DNA from: Seminibacterium arietis
GTDB taxonomy: Bacteria; Pseudomonadota; Gammaproteobacteria; Enterobacterales; Pasteurellaceae
Length of the DNA: 64,000 nucleotides
Assembly (NCBI RefSeq): GCF_042675725.1
Contig: NZ_JBHTJN010000028.1
Coordinates: 28,736 to 92,735, forward strand
Reading direction: 5' to 3'
Positions 26,460-36,300 of the stretch are shown here, piece by piece. The position numbers and the translations under genes are program-made. Position 1 is the first letter of the stretch. Each line of letters opens with the position of its first letter. The notes under the pieces are model-generated. The model ran no database searches, was not told where the DNA came from, and worked only from the letters and a program-made list of their open reading frames with translations.

Positions 26460-29435
26460 ATGAAAAGAATGTTAATTAATGCGACTCAAAAAGAAGAGTT
26501 GCGAGTTGCTCTAGTAGATGGGCAACGTTTGTTTGATCTGGATATTGAAAGTCCAGGACATGAACAAAAGAAAGCAAATATTTACAAAGGACGAATTACT
26601 CGTGTTGAGCCAAGTCTTGAAGCAGCCTTTGTCGATTATGGTTCTGATCGACATGGATTTCTTCCTTTGAAAGAAATAGCACGTGAATATTTTCCCGAAG
26701 ATTATGTTTTTCAAGGTCGCCCAAATATTCGAGATATCCTTACTGAAGGACAAGAAGTTATCGTTCAGGTCAACAAGGAAGAACGCGGTAATAAGGGTGC
26801 TGCACTAACAACTTTTGTTTCTCTTGCTGGTAGTTATCTAGTGATAATGCCAAATAATCCTCGAGCTGGTGGTATTTCCCGTCGTATTGAAGGTGAAGAA
26901 CGTTTAGAATTAAAAGAAGCATTAAGCTCTTTAGATGTTCCAGATGGAGTGGGACTAATTGTTCGTACGGCTGGTGTGGGTAAATCACCAGAAGAATTGC
27001 AATGGGATTTAAAAGTCCTTTTACATCATTGGGAAGCCATAAAACAAGCATCTGAAAGTCGCCCCGCACCATTTTTAATTCATCAGGAAAGTGATGTTAT
27101 TGTTCGAGCAATTCGTGATTATTTACGTCGAGATATTGGTGAGATTTTAATTGATAGCCCGAAAATTTATGAAAAAGCCAAAGCTCATATTAAATTGGTG
27201 CGTCCAGATTTTATTCATCGTGTAAAACTTTATCAAGGTGAAGTTCCGCTCTTCAGTCATTACCAAATTGAGTCCCAAATTGAATCGGCATTTCAGCGAG
27301 AAGTGCGGTTGCCATCAGGTGGATCTATTGTAATTGATGTCACAGAGGCCCTTACAGCAATTGATATAAATTCGGCTCGCTCAACTAGAGGCGGTGATAT
27401 TGAAGAAACAGCACTGAACACTAATCTTGAAGCGGCAGATGAAATTGCTCGCCAACTGCGTTTACGTGACTTAGGGGGACTAATTGTCATTGATTTTATT
27501 GATATGACACCTATTAGACATCAACGAGAAGTAGAAAATCGGATGCGTGATGCAGTTCGTCAAGATCGTGCAAGGATTCAAATCAGTCGGATCTCTCGTT
27601 TTGGCTTGTTAGAAATGTCTCGTCAGCGATTAAGTCCATCTTTAGGCGAATCTAGCCATCATGTGTGTCCGCGTTGTCAAGGTACTGGCAAAATTCGTGA
27701 TAATGAATCTCTTTCTCTTTCTATTTTGCGTTTACTGGAAGAAGAAGCAATAAAAGAAAATACTAAACAAGTACAGACTATCGTACCAGTACAGATCGCT
27801 TCTTATTTATTAAATGAAAAACGTAAAGCAATTCAAGGTATTGAGAAACGACATAATGTTGATATTGTTGTTGCACCGAATGAAACTATGCAGACACCAC
27901 AATTTAGTGTACTGAGAGTTCGTGAGGGAGAAGATACTAATGAACTAAGTTATAATTTGGCTAAATTACACGATAGTGAAGAAAATAGTAGTATTTCAGA
28001 GGATTCACTGATTAATCGTAATCAAGAAACTAGTGAAATTCCAGAAAGTGCGGTGGAAAATGCCGCTGTTTCGTTGGCTATTAGTACACCAGCACCTATG
28101 CCAATAAGCAAAGTTGAAAAAAAATCACTGTTATCTCGTATCATCGTAAAAGTCAGGGAGTGGATTTTACCAAAAACTAAGGAAGAAGTGCCAACCAGTA
28201 GTAAAAAGAATAATCGTAATCGCCGTCATCAAGAACGACGTAATTCGAATCGACGTAATACTGATGTAGCAAATACGAATAATAAAGATACAAATGAAAA
28301 TAATTTACGTAATGAACAACGTAATAAACGGCAAAGAAAAAATAATGCAGAAGTTGGAAAACATGATGTAGTGGCTCAGTCTTTTGAACAACCTGCAACA
28401 CAGCCAGCTTCTCAGCAGCGTCGCCAACGACGTGATTTACGTAAGAAAGTCCGTGTTAATCAATCAGAGAATGTTACTTCCGTACCTAAAGAAGAAGTAG
28501 CAGAAAAATTATTGGCTGATCAAACTGTTGTTAATACAGTAGTTGATATTGAGGGAAATAAATCAATACTTGTTGATGTTAAACCTACAAAACTACTTGA
28601 TAACTCAGAGAAAAACACTAAATCTCAGCCAGTTTTAGATGCTCAAAAACAACCAGAACCTGAACAAGTAAACGAAAGTAATTCAGTAAAAAATGAAATA
28701 GTAGAGGATAACTCGGTAGTTGAAATGTCACCGCAAAAACTTCGTGAAAATCGCCCTCGTCGTTTGCCACGTCATTTGCGTGTGAATAATCAGCGTCGTC
28801 GTCAAGAAGTGTCTTCGATGCCATTGTTTGCTGCTGTAGCTTCTCCTGAACTTGCCAGCGGTAAAGTTTGGATTAGTCGTACTAAAGTAACAAATACTAC
28901 GAAATCTAATACTTTTTTATCTGTTGATGAATTGTTGCAACAACAAACTGCAAAAATAGAGCAATCTCCTATAGTTGTTCCTGCAAGCGAGCTTATTGTT
29001 GAGAGTACAAATGAGACTAAGTTATTAACTGATTTTGTGACTCAGCCAGCTAATTCATCAGTTGAGAAAAAATTACAGAAATCTTTAGAACGTCTTAATA
29101 CAAATCAAAGTTTATCGTTTAATGAATCTGAAAAAACAGAAATTCTTACAGAAAATACTCCGTGGGTAGAGCCTTTGTCGAGGTCTGTTGATAACATTAA
29201 AATTATGTCCGATACAGAGCGTGATTATGTTTTTGATGGACGCTTAGGGACAATTTCTGCAGTAATTCATACTACTTCAGAGATGACTTTAGCAAAAGCA
29301 ATTGATGGAGCTGGACTTTATCCTATTACTGAATGGAAGGAATCTCGTTATTATTTCTATGGAAAAGGATCTGGCGGTCATCATAATGCAATTAGTCATG
29401 TTTATTCGGAAGCTACTAAAATAACTATTGATTAA
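26460..29435 (+). CDS. rne: Ribonuclease E
   Basis: RNase E is the essential endoribonuclease that starts mRNA decay and processes rRNA and tRNA; it scaffolds the degradosome at the inner membrane. Of 991 residues, the first half is the catalytic part: MKRMLINATQKEELRVALVD, an S1 domain (about 35-125), the magnesium-binding aspartates in TAIDINSARSTRGG and IVIDFIDM, and the zinc link CPRCQGTG. From about residue 520 it is low-complexity, rich in Arg, Asn, Glu and Gln (several NRR/RRQ tracts), and is the expected scaffold and RNA-binding region. The C terminus ends with a conserved block, SGGHHNAISHVYSEATKI. Two USS copies lie in the gene. Confidence 0.95.
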   Translation: MKRMLINATQKEELRVALVDGQRLFDLDIESPGHEQKKANIYKGRITRVEPSLEAAFVDYGSDRHGFLPLKEIAREYFPEDYVFQGRPNIRDILTEGQEVIVQVNKEERGNKGAALTTFVSLAGSYLVIMPNNPRAGGISRRIEGEERLELKEALSSLDVPDGVGLIVRTAGVGKSPEELQWDLKVLLHHWEAIKQASESRPAPFLIHQESDVIVRAIRDYLRRDIGEILIDSPKIYEKAKAHIKLVRPDFIHRVKLYQGEVPLFSHYQIESQIESAFQREVRLPSGGSIVIDVTEALTAIDINSARSTRGGDIEETALNTNLEAADEIARQLRLRDLGGLIVIDFIDMTPIRHQREVENRMRDAVRQDRARIQISRISRFGLLEMSRQRLSPSLGESSHHVCPRCQGTGKIRDNESLSLSILRLLEEEAIKENTKQVQTIVPVQIASYLLNEKRKAIQGIEKRHNVDIVVAPNETMQTPQFSVLRVREGEDTNELSYNLAKLHDSEENSSISEDSLINRNQETSEIPESAVENAAVSLAISTPAPMPISKVEKKSLLSRIIVKVREWILPKTKEEVPTSSKKNNRNRRHQERRNSNRRNTDVANTNNKDTNENNLRNEQRNKRQRKNNAEVGKHDVVAQSFEQPATQPASQQRRQRRDLRKKVRVNQSENVTSVPKEEVAEKLLADQTVVNTVVDIEGNKSILVDVKPTKLLDNSEKNTKSQPVLDAQKQPEPEQVNESNSVKNEIVEDNSVVEMSPQKLRENRPRRLPRHLRVNNQRRRQEVSSMPLFAAVASPELASGKVWISRTKVTNTTKSNTFLSVDELLQQQTAKIEQSPIVVPASELIVESTNETKLLTDFVTQPANSSVEKKLQKSLERLNTNQSLSFNESEKTEILTENTPWVEPLSRSVDNIKIMSDTERDYVFDGRLGTISAVIHTTSEMTLAKAIDGAGLYPITEWKESRYYFYGKGSGGHHNAISHVYSEATKITID

Positions 29436-29443
29436 ATAATGCT

Positions 29444-29482
29444 AATAAATCTGATGGAATGGTCTATTTCATCAGGTTTATT
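29444..29482 (+). terminator. Weak hairpin after rne
   Basis: AATAAATCTGATG can pair with CATCAGGTTTATT over a 13-base loop, eight bases after the rne stop. There is no clean T run, so termination is uncertain. Confidence 0.4.
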
Positions 29483-29542
29483 GTGCTAATTTCTTAAATT
29501 GATTTAAAAGAAAGCAATCGTTATAAAATCACTTTTTCTTAC

Positions 29543-29571
29543 TTGACTTCAATAATTAAAATCCGTATCAT
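29543..29571 (+). promoter_or_regulatory. Sigma-70 promoter of tRNA-Ser
   Basis: TTGACT, a 17-base spacer and TATCAT make a strong sigma-70 promoter whose minus-10 ends 18 bases before the mature tRNA. It gives the tRNA its own transcript, independent of rne. Confidence 0.75.
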
Positions 29572-29589
29572 TCACCAAGTCTAAATCAC

Positions 29590-29679
29590 GGAGGAATGGT
29601 CGAGTGGTTGAAGGCACCGGTCTTGAAAACCGGCGAGGGTTTACGCCCTCCGTGAGTTCGAATCTCACTTCCTCCGCCA
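29590..29679 (+). tRNA. serT: tRNA-Ser (anticodon UGA)
   Basis: The 90-base sequence folds as a class II tRNA: acceptor stem GGAGGAA with TTCCTCC, the serine discriminator G, an encoded CCA, anticodon stem CCGGT/ACCGG with loop CTTGAAA giving anticodon TGA at 29624-29626, a long variable arm (CGAGGGTTTACGCCCTC) and a TTCGAAT T-loop. It reads UCA and other UCN codons. There is no sign of an integrated element at its 3' end. Confidence 0.97.
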
Positions 29680-29690
29680 GTTTCTATTAG

Positions 29691-29729
29691 AAACCGTGGA
29701 TTATCTTTATAGGTAACCTACGGTTTTTT
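29691..29729 (+). terminator. Terminator of tRNA-Ser
   Basis: AACCGTGG pairs with CCTACGGTT (one bulged base) and is followed by a run of six T, 12 bases after the tRNA end. Confidence 0.75.
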
Positions 29730-29847
29730 GCTTTCTGAGCATTAAAAATTTGATTAATCCAAGTATAATTTAATGCTATATCACGTTAATATAATTTCAT
29801 TGTGATTCTTTAGGCTAATATTTTCTAGAAAATATTGTATTTTGAAA

Positions 29848-30162
29848 TTAATTAAATCCTACCATTGCAACATAAATTAAAATTAAATAAAAAATGACCG
29901 CACTTATGATGAGTAATATTTTAGCGGATTTTTTCTGGTGCTGGTGACGTTTATATAGCAACCGAGCAATAATTGCTAAAGCAAGTGGGTATCCCCATAG
30001 AAAAATTGACATAAGGCTTACTTGAGTTTCAGTTAAATTAGGATTCTTTAGTAAGTTTGGTGAAATTAGTAGGGCTAATGGCCAAAGTAAAATTGGAGTG
30101 CAAAATCCAGCTAATGCCCAAGTGAAAGCACTAAACCCTTGTGGTATATTTTGTTTTTTCAT
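29848..30162 (-). CDS. Small membrane protein of unknown function
   Basis: I do not recognise a characterised family. From the ATG at 30162 the product has 104 residues and begins MKKQNIPQGFSAFTWALAGF, with three likely membrane helices: one around residues 12-33, one around 45-65 and one at the C terminus (ILLIISAVIFYLILIYVAMV), separated by a basic loop (YKRHQHQKKSAK). AAGGAT lies upstream at a normal distance. A longer reading that starts at 30309 overlaps the divergent glpG and is unlikely. A USS lies inside the gene near 29897, showing that the segment belongs to the core genome. It is divergent from glpG with 61 bp between. Confidence 0.7.
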   Translation of the reverse strand: MKKQNIPQGFSAFTWALAGFCTPILLWPLALLISPNLLKNPNLTETQVSLMSIFLWGYPLALAIIARLLYKRHQHQKKSAKILLIISAVIFYLILIYVAMVGFN

Positions 30163-30223
30163 TTTTATCCTTATCTTTTTTTGAGTAGAATGAAGCGTTG
30201 TTTTTAGATGGAAAATATAACAA

Positions 30224-31087
30224 ATGAAGAGATTATTTGGTAGTGAAATCCCTATTTTACTAGTAAAGTTCCGTGATTTAGTTCGAGCGAAATACAAAGT
30301 TGAACTCACTTTACAGGATTATATTGATGAAATGGGATTTCCATTAACAGGCATTTTTATTGAAGAAGATCATCCTTTGCTTGAAGATATTAAGCGAGAA
30401 TTGGAAATTTTTATGAAAGATCCTTTTAATGAACGTTATAACGATGTTTCTTGGAGTAACGGTAATATAGAACCAACTTTTTCGAATGAAATTTGGTCAA
30501 AACTGCCTGTATTTCGGATAAGTAAAGAAATGGGCAAAAGAAAATTTACTGTTTTTATAACCGCACTTTGTACATTGATTTTCACATTACAATTATTTGG
30601 ATTTGATCAAGAAATTTTTAGTTTATTGCATTATCCAACAGAAAATGAATCACAACAATATTGGCGTTATATTAGTCATGCGTTAGTGCATCTTTCAGTT
30701 TGGCACTTTTTATTTAATTTGATTTGGTGGTGGATCTTTGGCAGTGCAATTGAAAAATATTGTGGTTCATTAAAATTGATTTTTTTGTTTTTTTGTACCG
30801 CACTTGTGACAGGATTTAGTCAGAATGTTGTTTCAGGACCTGCATTTTTTGGGCTATCAGGCGTAGTGTATGGTGTATTAGGATATGTTTTCGTTAGAGA
30901 TAAATTTTCTGTACAAAAAGTTTTTGATTTACCACAAGGCTTCTTTACTATGCTTTGGGTAGGAATTGTTGTTGGTTTTATTGCTCCCGTGATTGATATT
31001 TATATGGGAAATACTGCTCATATAGTCGGCGTGCTGATTGGGTGTTTATTCGCTATTTTTGAGTTAAAATTAAATAGTAGAAGATGA
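30224..31087 (+). CDS. glpG: Rhomboid intramembrane serine protease GlpG
   Basis: GlpG cleaves transmembrane segments inside the inner membrane. The 287-residue protein carries an N-terminal cytoplasmic domain (about residues 1-100; LEIFMKDPFNERYNDVSW resembles the E. coli domain) and a six-helix rhomboid core with WRYISHALVHLS, HFLFNLIWWWIFG, the catalytic serine in FFGLSGVVYGVLGY (about residue 210) and the catalytic histidine in NTAHIVG. Two USS copies lie within the gene. glpR follows 64 bp downstream, as in E. coli. The ribosome binding site is weak. Confidence 0.93.
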   Translation: MKRLFGSEIPILLVKFRDLVRAKYKVELTLQDYIDEMGFPLTGIFIEEDHPLLEDIKRELEIFMKDPFNERYNDVSWSNGNIEPTFSNEIWSKLPVFRISKEMGKRKFTVFITALCTLIFTLQLFGFDQEIFSLLHYPTENESQQYWRYISHALVHLSVWHFLFNLIWWWIFGSAIEKYCGSLKLIFLFFCTALVTGFSQNVVSGPAFFGLSGVVYGVLGYVFVRDKFSVQKVFDLPQGFFTMLWVGIVVGFIAPVIDIYMGNTAHIVGVLIGCLFAIFELKLNSRR

Positions 31088-31151
31088 TTTTTTAATTGAA
31101 ATGAGCTAAAGTAACTCTGTTTAGCAATAAAATTTAGTTTAGGAAAATTTT

Positions 31152-31910
31152 ATGAAACAATCTTTGCGTCATAAAAAAATTACAGAGTTAGTTAAACAAA
31201 AAGGCTACTTGAGTACAGAGGAATTAGTTACTTTGTTGAAAGTGAGTCCTCAAACCATTCGTCGTGATTTGAATGAGTTAGCGGAGAATAATCTAATTAC
31301 TCGTCACCATGGTGGTGCAGCTTCGCCTTCTTCCTCTGAGAACAGTGATTATCGAGAACGCCGTCATTTTTTTTCGTCTGAAAAACAGTTGATTGGTAAA
31401 GAAGTGGCGAAGATTATTCCTAATGGTTCTTCATTGTTTATTGATATTGGTTCAACCCCAGAAGCAGTGGCTACAGAATTGTTAGAGCATCAAAACTTAA
31501 GGATTGTCACTAATAATTTAAATGCAGCTTATATTTTAATGCAGAATAATACTTTTGATATAACTATGGCTGGCGGTTCATTAAGACAAGATGGGGGAAT
31601 TATTGGCGAAGCTACAATTGCATTTATTGGTCAGTTTCGCTTAGATTTCGGTATTTTAGGAATAAGTAGCATTGATCTTGATGGCTCTCTATTAGATTAT
31701 GATTACCATGAAGTACAAGTGAAGCGTGCGATTATAGAGAGTTCGAGAAATACTATTTTAGTCACAGATCATTCTAAATTTTCTCGTCGGGCAATGGTTC
31801 ATTTGGGATCATTGAGTGAAGTAGAATACTTATTCACTGATAGCATTCCTCCTGAACAAATTAGTAATCTTATTCATTCTAGTAATGTGAAATTACATAT
31901 TTGTCGTTAG
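31152..31910 (+). CDS. glpR: Glycerol-3-phosphate regulon repressor, DeoR family
   Basis: GlpR represses the glp operons in the absence of glycerol 3-phosphate. The 252-residue protein starts with a DeoR helix-turn-helix (RHKKITELVKQKGYLSTEEL, then VSPQTIRRDLNEL) and a C-terminal sugar-phosphate-sensing domain (FIDIGSTPEAVA, VTNNLNAAYIL, VTDHSKFSRRAMV). Adjacency to glpG and to the glpCBA/glpTQ units supports GlpR rather than another DeoR member. AGGAAAAT lies before the ATG. Confidence 0.93.
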   Translation: MKQSLRHKKITELVKQKGYLSTEELVTLLKVSPQTIRRDLNELAENNLITRHHGGAASPSSSENSDYRERRHFFSSEKQLIGKEVAKIIPNGSSLFIDIGSTPEAVATELLEHQNLRIVTNNLNAAYILMQNNTFDITMAGGSLRQDGGIIGEATIAFIGQFRLDFGILGISSIDLDGSLLDYDYHEVQVKRAIIESSRNTILVTDHSKFSRRAMVHLGSLSEVEYLFTDSIPPEQISNLIHSSNVKLHICR

Positions 31911-31927
31911 TTTATTATTTAAACTAA

Positions 31928-31957
31928 AAAGTTGTGTCATTTAAATGGCACAACTTT
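31928..31957. terminator. Bidirectional hairpin between glpR and glpC
   Basis: AAAGTTGTGTCAT pairs with ATGGCACAACTTT (one G-T pair) over a four-base loop. It lies between the convergent glpR and glpC stops and can serve both strands. Confidence 0.7.
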
Positions 31958-31984
31958 CAAAGATCAATGTGAATTCTGATTACT

Positions 31985-33256
31985 TTATTTGAGAGCCATT
32001 GCTAACAACGTCACAGGGTGCAAACAGGTTTTACTAGTCGACATATCAATTTGCCATTTACAGGTTTCACATTCGGAAATTACGAAGTCAAAATTTCCCT
32101 GTTCGATATGATTAAATAGTGTTTTTCCAATAGCTTGTGATGTTTCATAATTCTCAGATTTAAATCCGTAAGTACCTGCAATACCACAACATTGTGAAGG
32201 CAAAATAGTCACTTCTAAATTTGGGATATGTTTTAACAATGATAGCGTATAAAGACTCCATCCTGCTTTTTCTACATGACAAGCAGTATGATAAGCAATC
32301 CGTAATGGCATAGATTTAAACTGTGGGATTTTCCCTTGTTTGAATTGTTGATATAAATATTTAGTAATAATACTGATGTGCGGTCGGATTTTCACATTAT
32401 CCATGCCTAAAATGTGATGATATTCATCACGCAGATTCATTGTGCAACTCGATGAAGTGCCTACAATATCTAATTCTCGTTCTACAATGATCTTTTCAAT
32501 TTGTTGAATATTAAACATAGCCTGTTTTTTAGCTCGTTTTGGAAAGCCATTAACCATTAATGGTAAACCACAACATCTTTCTTTCTCCAGTAACACAACA
32601 CCAATATCTATGGCATTCAGTACTTTAATTAAATCTTGTCCTAGTGATGGATTATTATAGTTCACATAACAGCCATGATAGTATGCGACTTTATCACGAA
32701 AATAAATTTGTTTTTCTAATGCGTGTTTTTTATACCATTGACGGAAAGACCCGAAGCTGTATTTTGGTAAACTACGATGCTGACTGATATTTAGTGTTTT
32801 TTCTAATAGAAAACGAGAGACTTTTAGTCGAGTGATTGCATTTACAACTGGGGCAAAAGGAGTGTTCATTTTGCCCATAATATCTGTATTACTTAAAATT
32901 GCATCACGCAATTTGTGGTTCAGAGACTTATGCTGTTGGTCAAGGTGTTTGTTTCTTGCTCGTACAATAATGTCTCCAATTTTCACATCAGATGGGCAGG
33001 CTACTTCACAACGTTTGCAGTTAATGCAGTATTTTAAAGCTTCATCGTACAATTTTGCACTTTTTAACCGCAGACGTTCCCCATCTGGACCTGCTTGTTT
33101 AGGGCCTGGGTAAAGCGGATTTTGTCGCGACACAGGACAAACAGAAGTACAAGCTGTACATTTGATACAACTCTCAAAACTGCTATCTTGAAATTCTGTT
33201 TCTATTGAAGTGCCTACATTTTGTTTTGCATTTTCAATAAGTTGCTGAATATTCAT
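31985..33256 (-). CDS. glpC: Anaerobic glycerol-3-phosphate dehydrogenase, subunit C
   Basis: GlpC is the iron-sulfur subunit that anchors GlpAB to the membrane and passes electrons to quinone. The 423-residue protein has two 4Fe-4S motifs, CIKCTACTSVCP (about residue 31) and CINCKRCEVACP (about 77), followed by two CCG domains (ERCCGLPLMVNGF and PSQCCGIAGTYG). It is last in the minus-strand operon glpA-glpB-glpC, nine bases after glpB. The length is slightly above that of the E. coli protein. Confidence 0.96.
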   Translation of the reverse strand: MNIQQLIENAKQNVGTSIETEFQDSSFESCIKCTACTSVCPVSRQNPLYPGPKQAGPDGERLRLKSAKLYDEALKYCINCKRCEVACPSDVKIGDIIVRARNKHLDQQHKSLNHKLRDAILSNTDIMGKMNTPFAPVVNAITRLKVSRFLLEKTLNISQHRSLPKYSFGSFRQWYKKHALEKQIYFRDKVAYYHGCYVNYNNPSLGQDLIKVLNAIDIGVVLLEKERCCGLPLMVNGFPKRAKKQAMFNIQQIEKIIVERELDIVGTSSSCTMNLRDEYHHILGMDNVKIRPHISIITKYLYQQFKQGKIPQFKSMPLRIAYHTACHVEKAGWSLYTLSLLKHIPNLEVTILPSQCCGIAGTYGFKSENYETSQAIGKTLFNHIEQGNFDFVISECETCKWQIDMSTSKTCLHPVTLLAMALK

Positions 33257-33265
33257 AGCTCCTCC

Positions 33266-34555
33266 TTATTGATTCAGAATATTGTCTGCTACACAAAGTG
33301 CAGTAACTATAGAAACACCTGAACCACAGCCCAATTCAAGTGCGTTATAACCACCGATTACGTTACCTGCCGCATATAAATTTTGCAAAATTTGACCGCT
33401 CTTTTGTACTTGACAAAAGTTGTTGATGGCAATACCAGCAGATTGATAAGGTTGTGGAGAGGCGAATTTACTAGTTGTCCAAGTTAACCGATCATACGAT
33501 TTAAAATTTTCATTATTACCTGTAATATCAGCATCAAAAAGAGGTTCAAAAATACGTTCAAAAGAAGATGCTAATCCATTGCTAAAAAAGCTTCCTGAGG
33601 ACAATACAAAATTATCCGCTTGGATACCATGCTCTTGATGTAATTGAGTAAAAATTTGTTTAACTTGATTATTTTCAATAACGGCTTTAATCGCTTTGTC
33701 ACCATTCAACATCAAACCACCTAAAGATTGAAAATAGCGTAGTAGCTGTTTATGTTGACGGATGCCTAGTAATGAAGGCGGTAAAGTTGGTAACTCGTAT
33801 AAATTTAACCCCGTATCTTGTTTTAATTGATTGACAAATTTTTGATCATCTAATCCGAAGCAAGCGGGTAAGAAAATACAATCAGCCCCTTTTGCAACCT
33901 GCTTGATTTCATTAATAAGTTCTCTGCGTTCTAATCTATGTTCTAACAATTGAGAAATATTAATGCTACGAAATTCTCTAGAATTTTCACGCAATTGATC
34001 TAGTTTAGGAATTGATAGCAATGCTGTTGTTACTTCGCAATGTGTAAATTGATGATTTTGTTTTAGATTTTCTGCTAATAAGTGCGGTTGAAAATCATGA
34101 TAACTTTCAATTCCTAACACTGCGATGTGCTTGTGAGGAAATTTCTCTTCAGTTAATCCTAAAGTCGGCACGCTATTTGCTGATAACCATGTGTGTTGCA
34201 ATCCACCCAAAGGTGTTACTCGTAGGTGATTTTGTGCGAGACTTCCTATTAACCCTAAATCCATTTCCAATGCTAGTTGCTCAAATTGAGCTGCTTTGCT
34301 TAAAACTTTTTCTTTTCCAAGTAAACAATAAGGATGTTGTGGTAATTGCTCAGCTAATTCATCATAGGAATTTATAAAACTATCTACGGTTTCACCATTT
34401 GGTAACTTGCCTAATAAATCCATAGAGCCTGATGAAAAATTAATTGCTGATTGTCCATTATTAATTACTGCACATCGTTTACCTCGTTGTTGTAGGGCAA
34501 TACCACAGGTTAGCCCAGCTAGTCCACCACCAATAATCACTACATCAAAATTCAT
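33266..34555 (-). CDS. glpB: Anaerobic glycerol-3-phosphate dehydrogenase, subunit B
   Basis: GlpB forms the catalytic dimer with GlpA and carries FMN/FAD. The 429-residue protein opens with a Rossmann dinucleotide-binding motif (DVVIIGGGLAGLTCGIAL) and has SSGSMDLLG and a C-terminal AAGNVIGGYNALELGCGSG block. Its start overlaps the end of glpA by 11 bases, indicating translational coupling, and glpC follows after nine bases. A USS lies near 34081. Confidence 0.95.
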   Translation of the reverse strand: MNFDVVIIGGGLAGLTCGIALQQRGKRCAVINNGQSAINFSSGSMDLLGKLPNGETVDSFINSYDELAEQLPQHPYCLLGKEKVLSKAAQFEQLALEMDLGLIGSLAQNHLRVTPLGGLQHTWLSANSVPTLGLTEEKFPHKHIAVLGIESYHDFQPHLLAENLKQNHQFTHCEVTTALLSIPKLDQLRENSREFRSINISQLLEHRLERRELINEIKQVAKGADCIFLPACFGLDDQKFVNQLKQDTGLNLYELPTLPPSLLGIRQHKQLLRYFQSLGGLMLNGDKAIKAVIENNQVKQIFTQLHQEHGIQADNFVLSSGSFFSNGLASSFERIFEPLFDADITGNNENFKSYDRLTWTTSKFASPQPYQSAGIAINNFCQVQKSGQILQNLYAAGNVIGGYNALELGCGSGVSIVTALCVADNILNQ

Positions 34556-36233
34556 TGCTATCTGTTCCTTTTTGTACTTGTTCAGTTAATGGTTGAACAG
34601 TGTTTAACCCTAATAAACTGTAATAAATCCAGCTTGAAAATTCTGCTTCTCGGACTGCATCGCCCCATGCAATAGGCTCAATTCCACGCCACCTTTCTTC
34701 CATAAAAGAAGATAATTGTATTATAGATTGACGAGGTGTAGCGACTTTGAAACGAGACATTAATCCTGCTGCCCTACAGGCACAAAGTTCAGCTTGACAA
34801 GTCCCCATACCCACACGAGTCCGACGACGTAAGTCAACTAAATTATTTACTTTTAATTCATTAACAGCATATCGAACTTCACCAACAGTTACAGCTTCAC
34901 ACTCGCAAACTAAAGAACTATCTAAACGTTCTTTTTTCAACAAACGAGCAGCTCGCTGACCATGGCGATAAATCGCAGAAATTTGAATTGGTTTAGGTAA
35001 CGAAATAATAGCATCCTTCGCTTTTTTATCCATTTCTATATCTGAACCAGGTAGTGCCTGTTCAGCAGTAATGCATTTAGCTTCTTTATTGAGTTTTTTG
35101 CAAACTAAATCAGTAGCCCATTCAGCCATTAAACGATATGTCATCAATTTTCCGCCTGTAATAGTAATAAAACCATCAAGGCCATCTCGTTCAGCGTGAT
35201 CTAATAAAACAATACCTCGACTAACATTTCGCCCTGAAGGATCATCATTGCTAGCCACTAATGGACGTACCCCAGCGTAAGCTCTCAATACACGAGTATG
35301 GCGTAAGCTTGGTGCAAGTTTTTCCCCTTCACGAAATAGAATATCGACTTCTTCGGGAGTTACGATCATATTATCTATTTGGTCATAGGGGATTCGATCA
35401 GAAGTTGTACCAATAACGCAAATAGTATCTCCTGGAACTAAAATATCGGCATCAGCAGGTTTACGGCAGCGGTTAATGACTAAATTATTGATACGATGTC
35501 CCATCACTAGTAATGCTCCTTTAGCAGGAAACATTTTAATTTTTAAACCAGCATATTCTGCGATTCCTTGTCCCCAAATTCCACCCGCATTAATTACTAT
35601 AGGTGCAAAAAAAGAGCGGTAGATTTTATTCTTAATATCGTAGACTTTTGTGCCAATTATGCGACCACCCTCTTGAATTAATTCTTTGACTTCACAATAA
35701 GTAAAGATTTTTGCACCATGCTCACGAGCATCAATCATATTTGCGGCAGTTAGGCGAAAAGGATCTATTGAGCCATCAGGCACAACAACAGCCCCCACTA
35801 AGTCTGGATTTACTGAGGGTTCAATATATTTAGCTAGATCGGGTTCAATTGCCACAGCCTCAATTCCTGCGGCTTGACAAGAATCAATAAAAGTTTTTTG
35901 ATAATTCAGATCATCTTCTGGAAGAGTAATAAAAAGACCTTTAGTGTCTTCTACGCAGTGGCGTGCAATGCGTTTTAAGATCATATTTTCTTGGATGCAT
36001 TCTTCCGCAGACTCTTTGTCATTGACAGCGTATCTCGCACCACTATGTAATAAACCGTGATTTCGACCAGTTGCCCCTGTAGCAATATCACGGCGTTCTA
36101 TTAAGATACAATTAATACCACGTAATGCACAGTCTCGAGCAATACCAGCACCCGTTGCACCTCCACCGATGATTATGACATCAGTATTAACTGGCGGAAA
36201 ATCTTCATAGCGATATAAAGCTGAAACAGACAT
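34545..36233 (-). CDS. glpA: Anaerobic glycerol-3-phosphate dehydrogenase, subunit A
   Basis: GlpA oxidises sn-glycerol 3-phosphate to dihydroxyacetone phosphate under anaerobic conditions. The 562-residue protein has an FAD motif (DVIIIGGGATGAGIARDCAL), the family signature RHNGLLHSGARYA-like stretch (here TGRNHGLLHSGARYA), and a C-terminal BFD-like iron-sulfur domain (CECEAVTVGEV, then GMGTCQAELCACRAAG). First gene of glpABC, transcribed away from glpT. The shared promoter region carries two good CRP sites. Confidence 0.97.
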   Translation of the reverse strand: MSVSALYRYEDFPPVNTDVIIIGGGATGAGIARDCALRGINCILIERRDIATGATGRNHGLLHSGARYAVNDKESAEECIQENMILKRIARHCVEDTKGLFITLPEDDLNYQKTFIDSCQAAGIEAVAIEPDLAKYIEPSVNPDLVGAVVVPDGSIDPFRLTAANMIDAREHGAKIFTYCEVKELIQEGGRIIGTKVYDIKNKIYRSFFAPIVINAGGIWGQGIAEYAGLKIKMFPAKGALLVMGHRINNLVINRCRKPADADILVPGDTICVIGTTSDRIPYDQIDNMIVTPEEVDILFREGEKLAPSLRHTRVLRAYAGVRPLVASNDDPSGRNVSRGIVLLDHAERDGLDGFITITGGKLMTYRLMAEWATDLVCKKLNKEAKCITAEQALPGSDIEMDKKAKDAIISLPKPIQISAIYRHGQRAARLLKKERLDSSLVCECEAVTVGEVRYAVNELKVNNLVDLRRRTRVGMGTCQAELCACRAAGLMSRFKVATPRQSIIQLSSFMEERWRGIEPIAWGDAVREAEFSSWIYYSLLGLNTVQPLTEQVQKGTDSNEF

Positions 36234-36300
36234 AGTATTTTCCCCACTCTATAAAACGAAAAGATGTTATAAACGAAATATATTAGTCATATGATACGTC

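Noticed and set aside
29590..29730. tRNA-Ser as an attachment site of an integrated element
   Set aside because: The tRNA is followed by its own terminator and by core genes carrying uptake signals; there is no integrase and no repeated 3' end.
30163..30309. Longer form of the small membrane protein
   Set aside because: It would overlap the divergent glpG start; the ATG at 30162 has a proper ribosome binding site.
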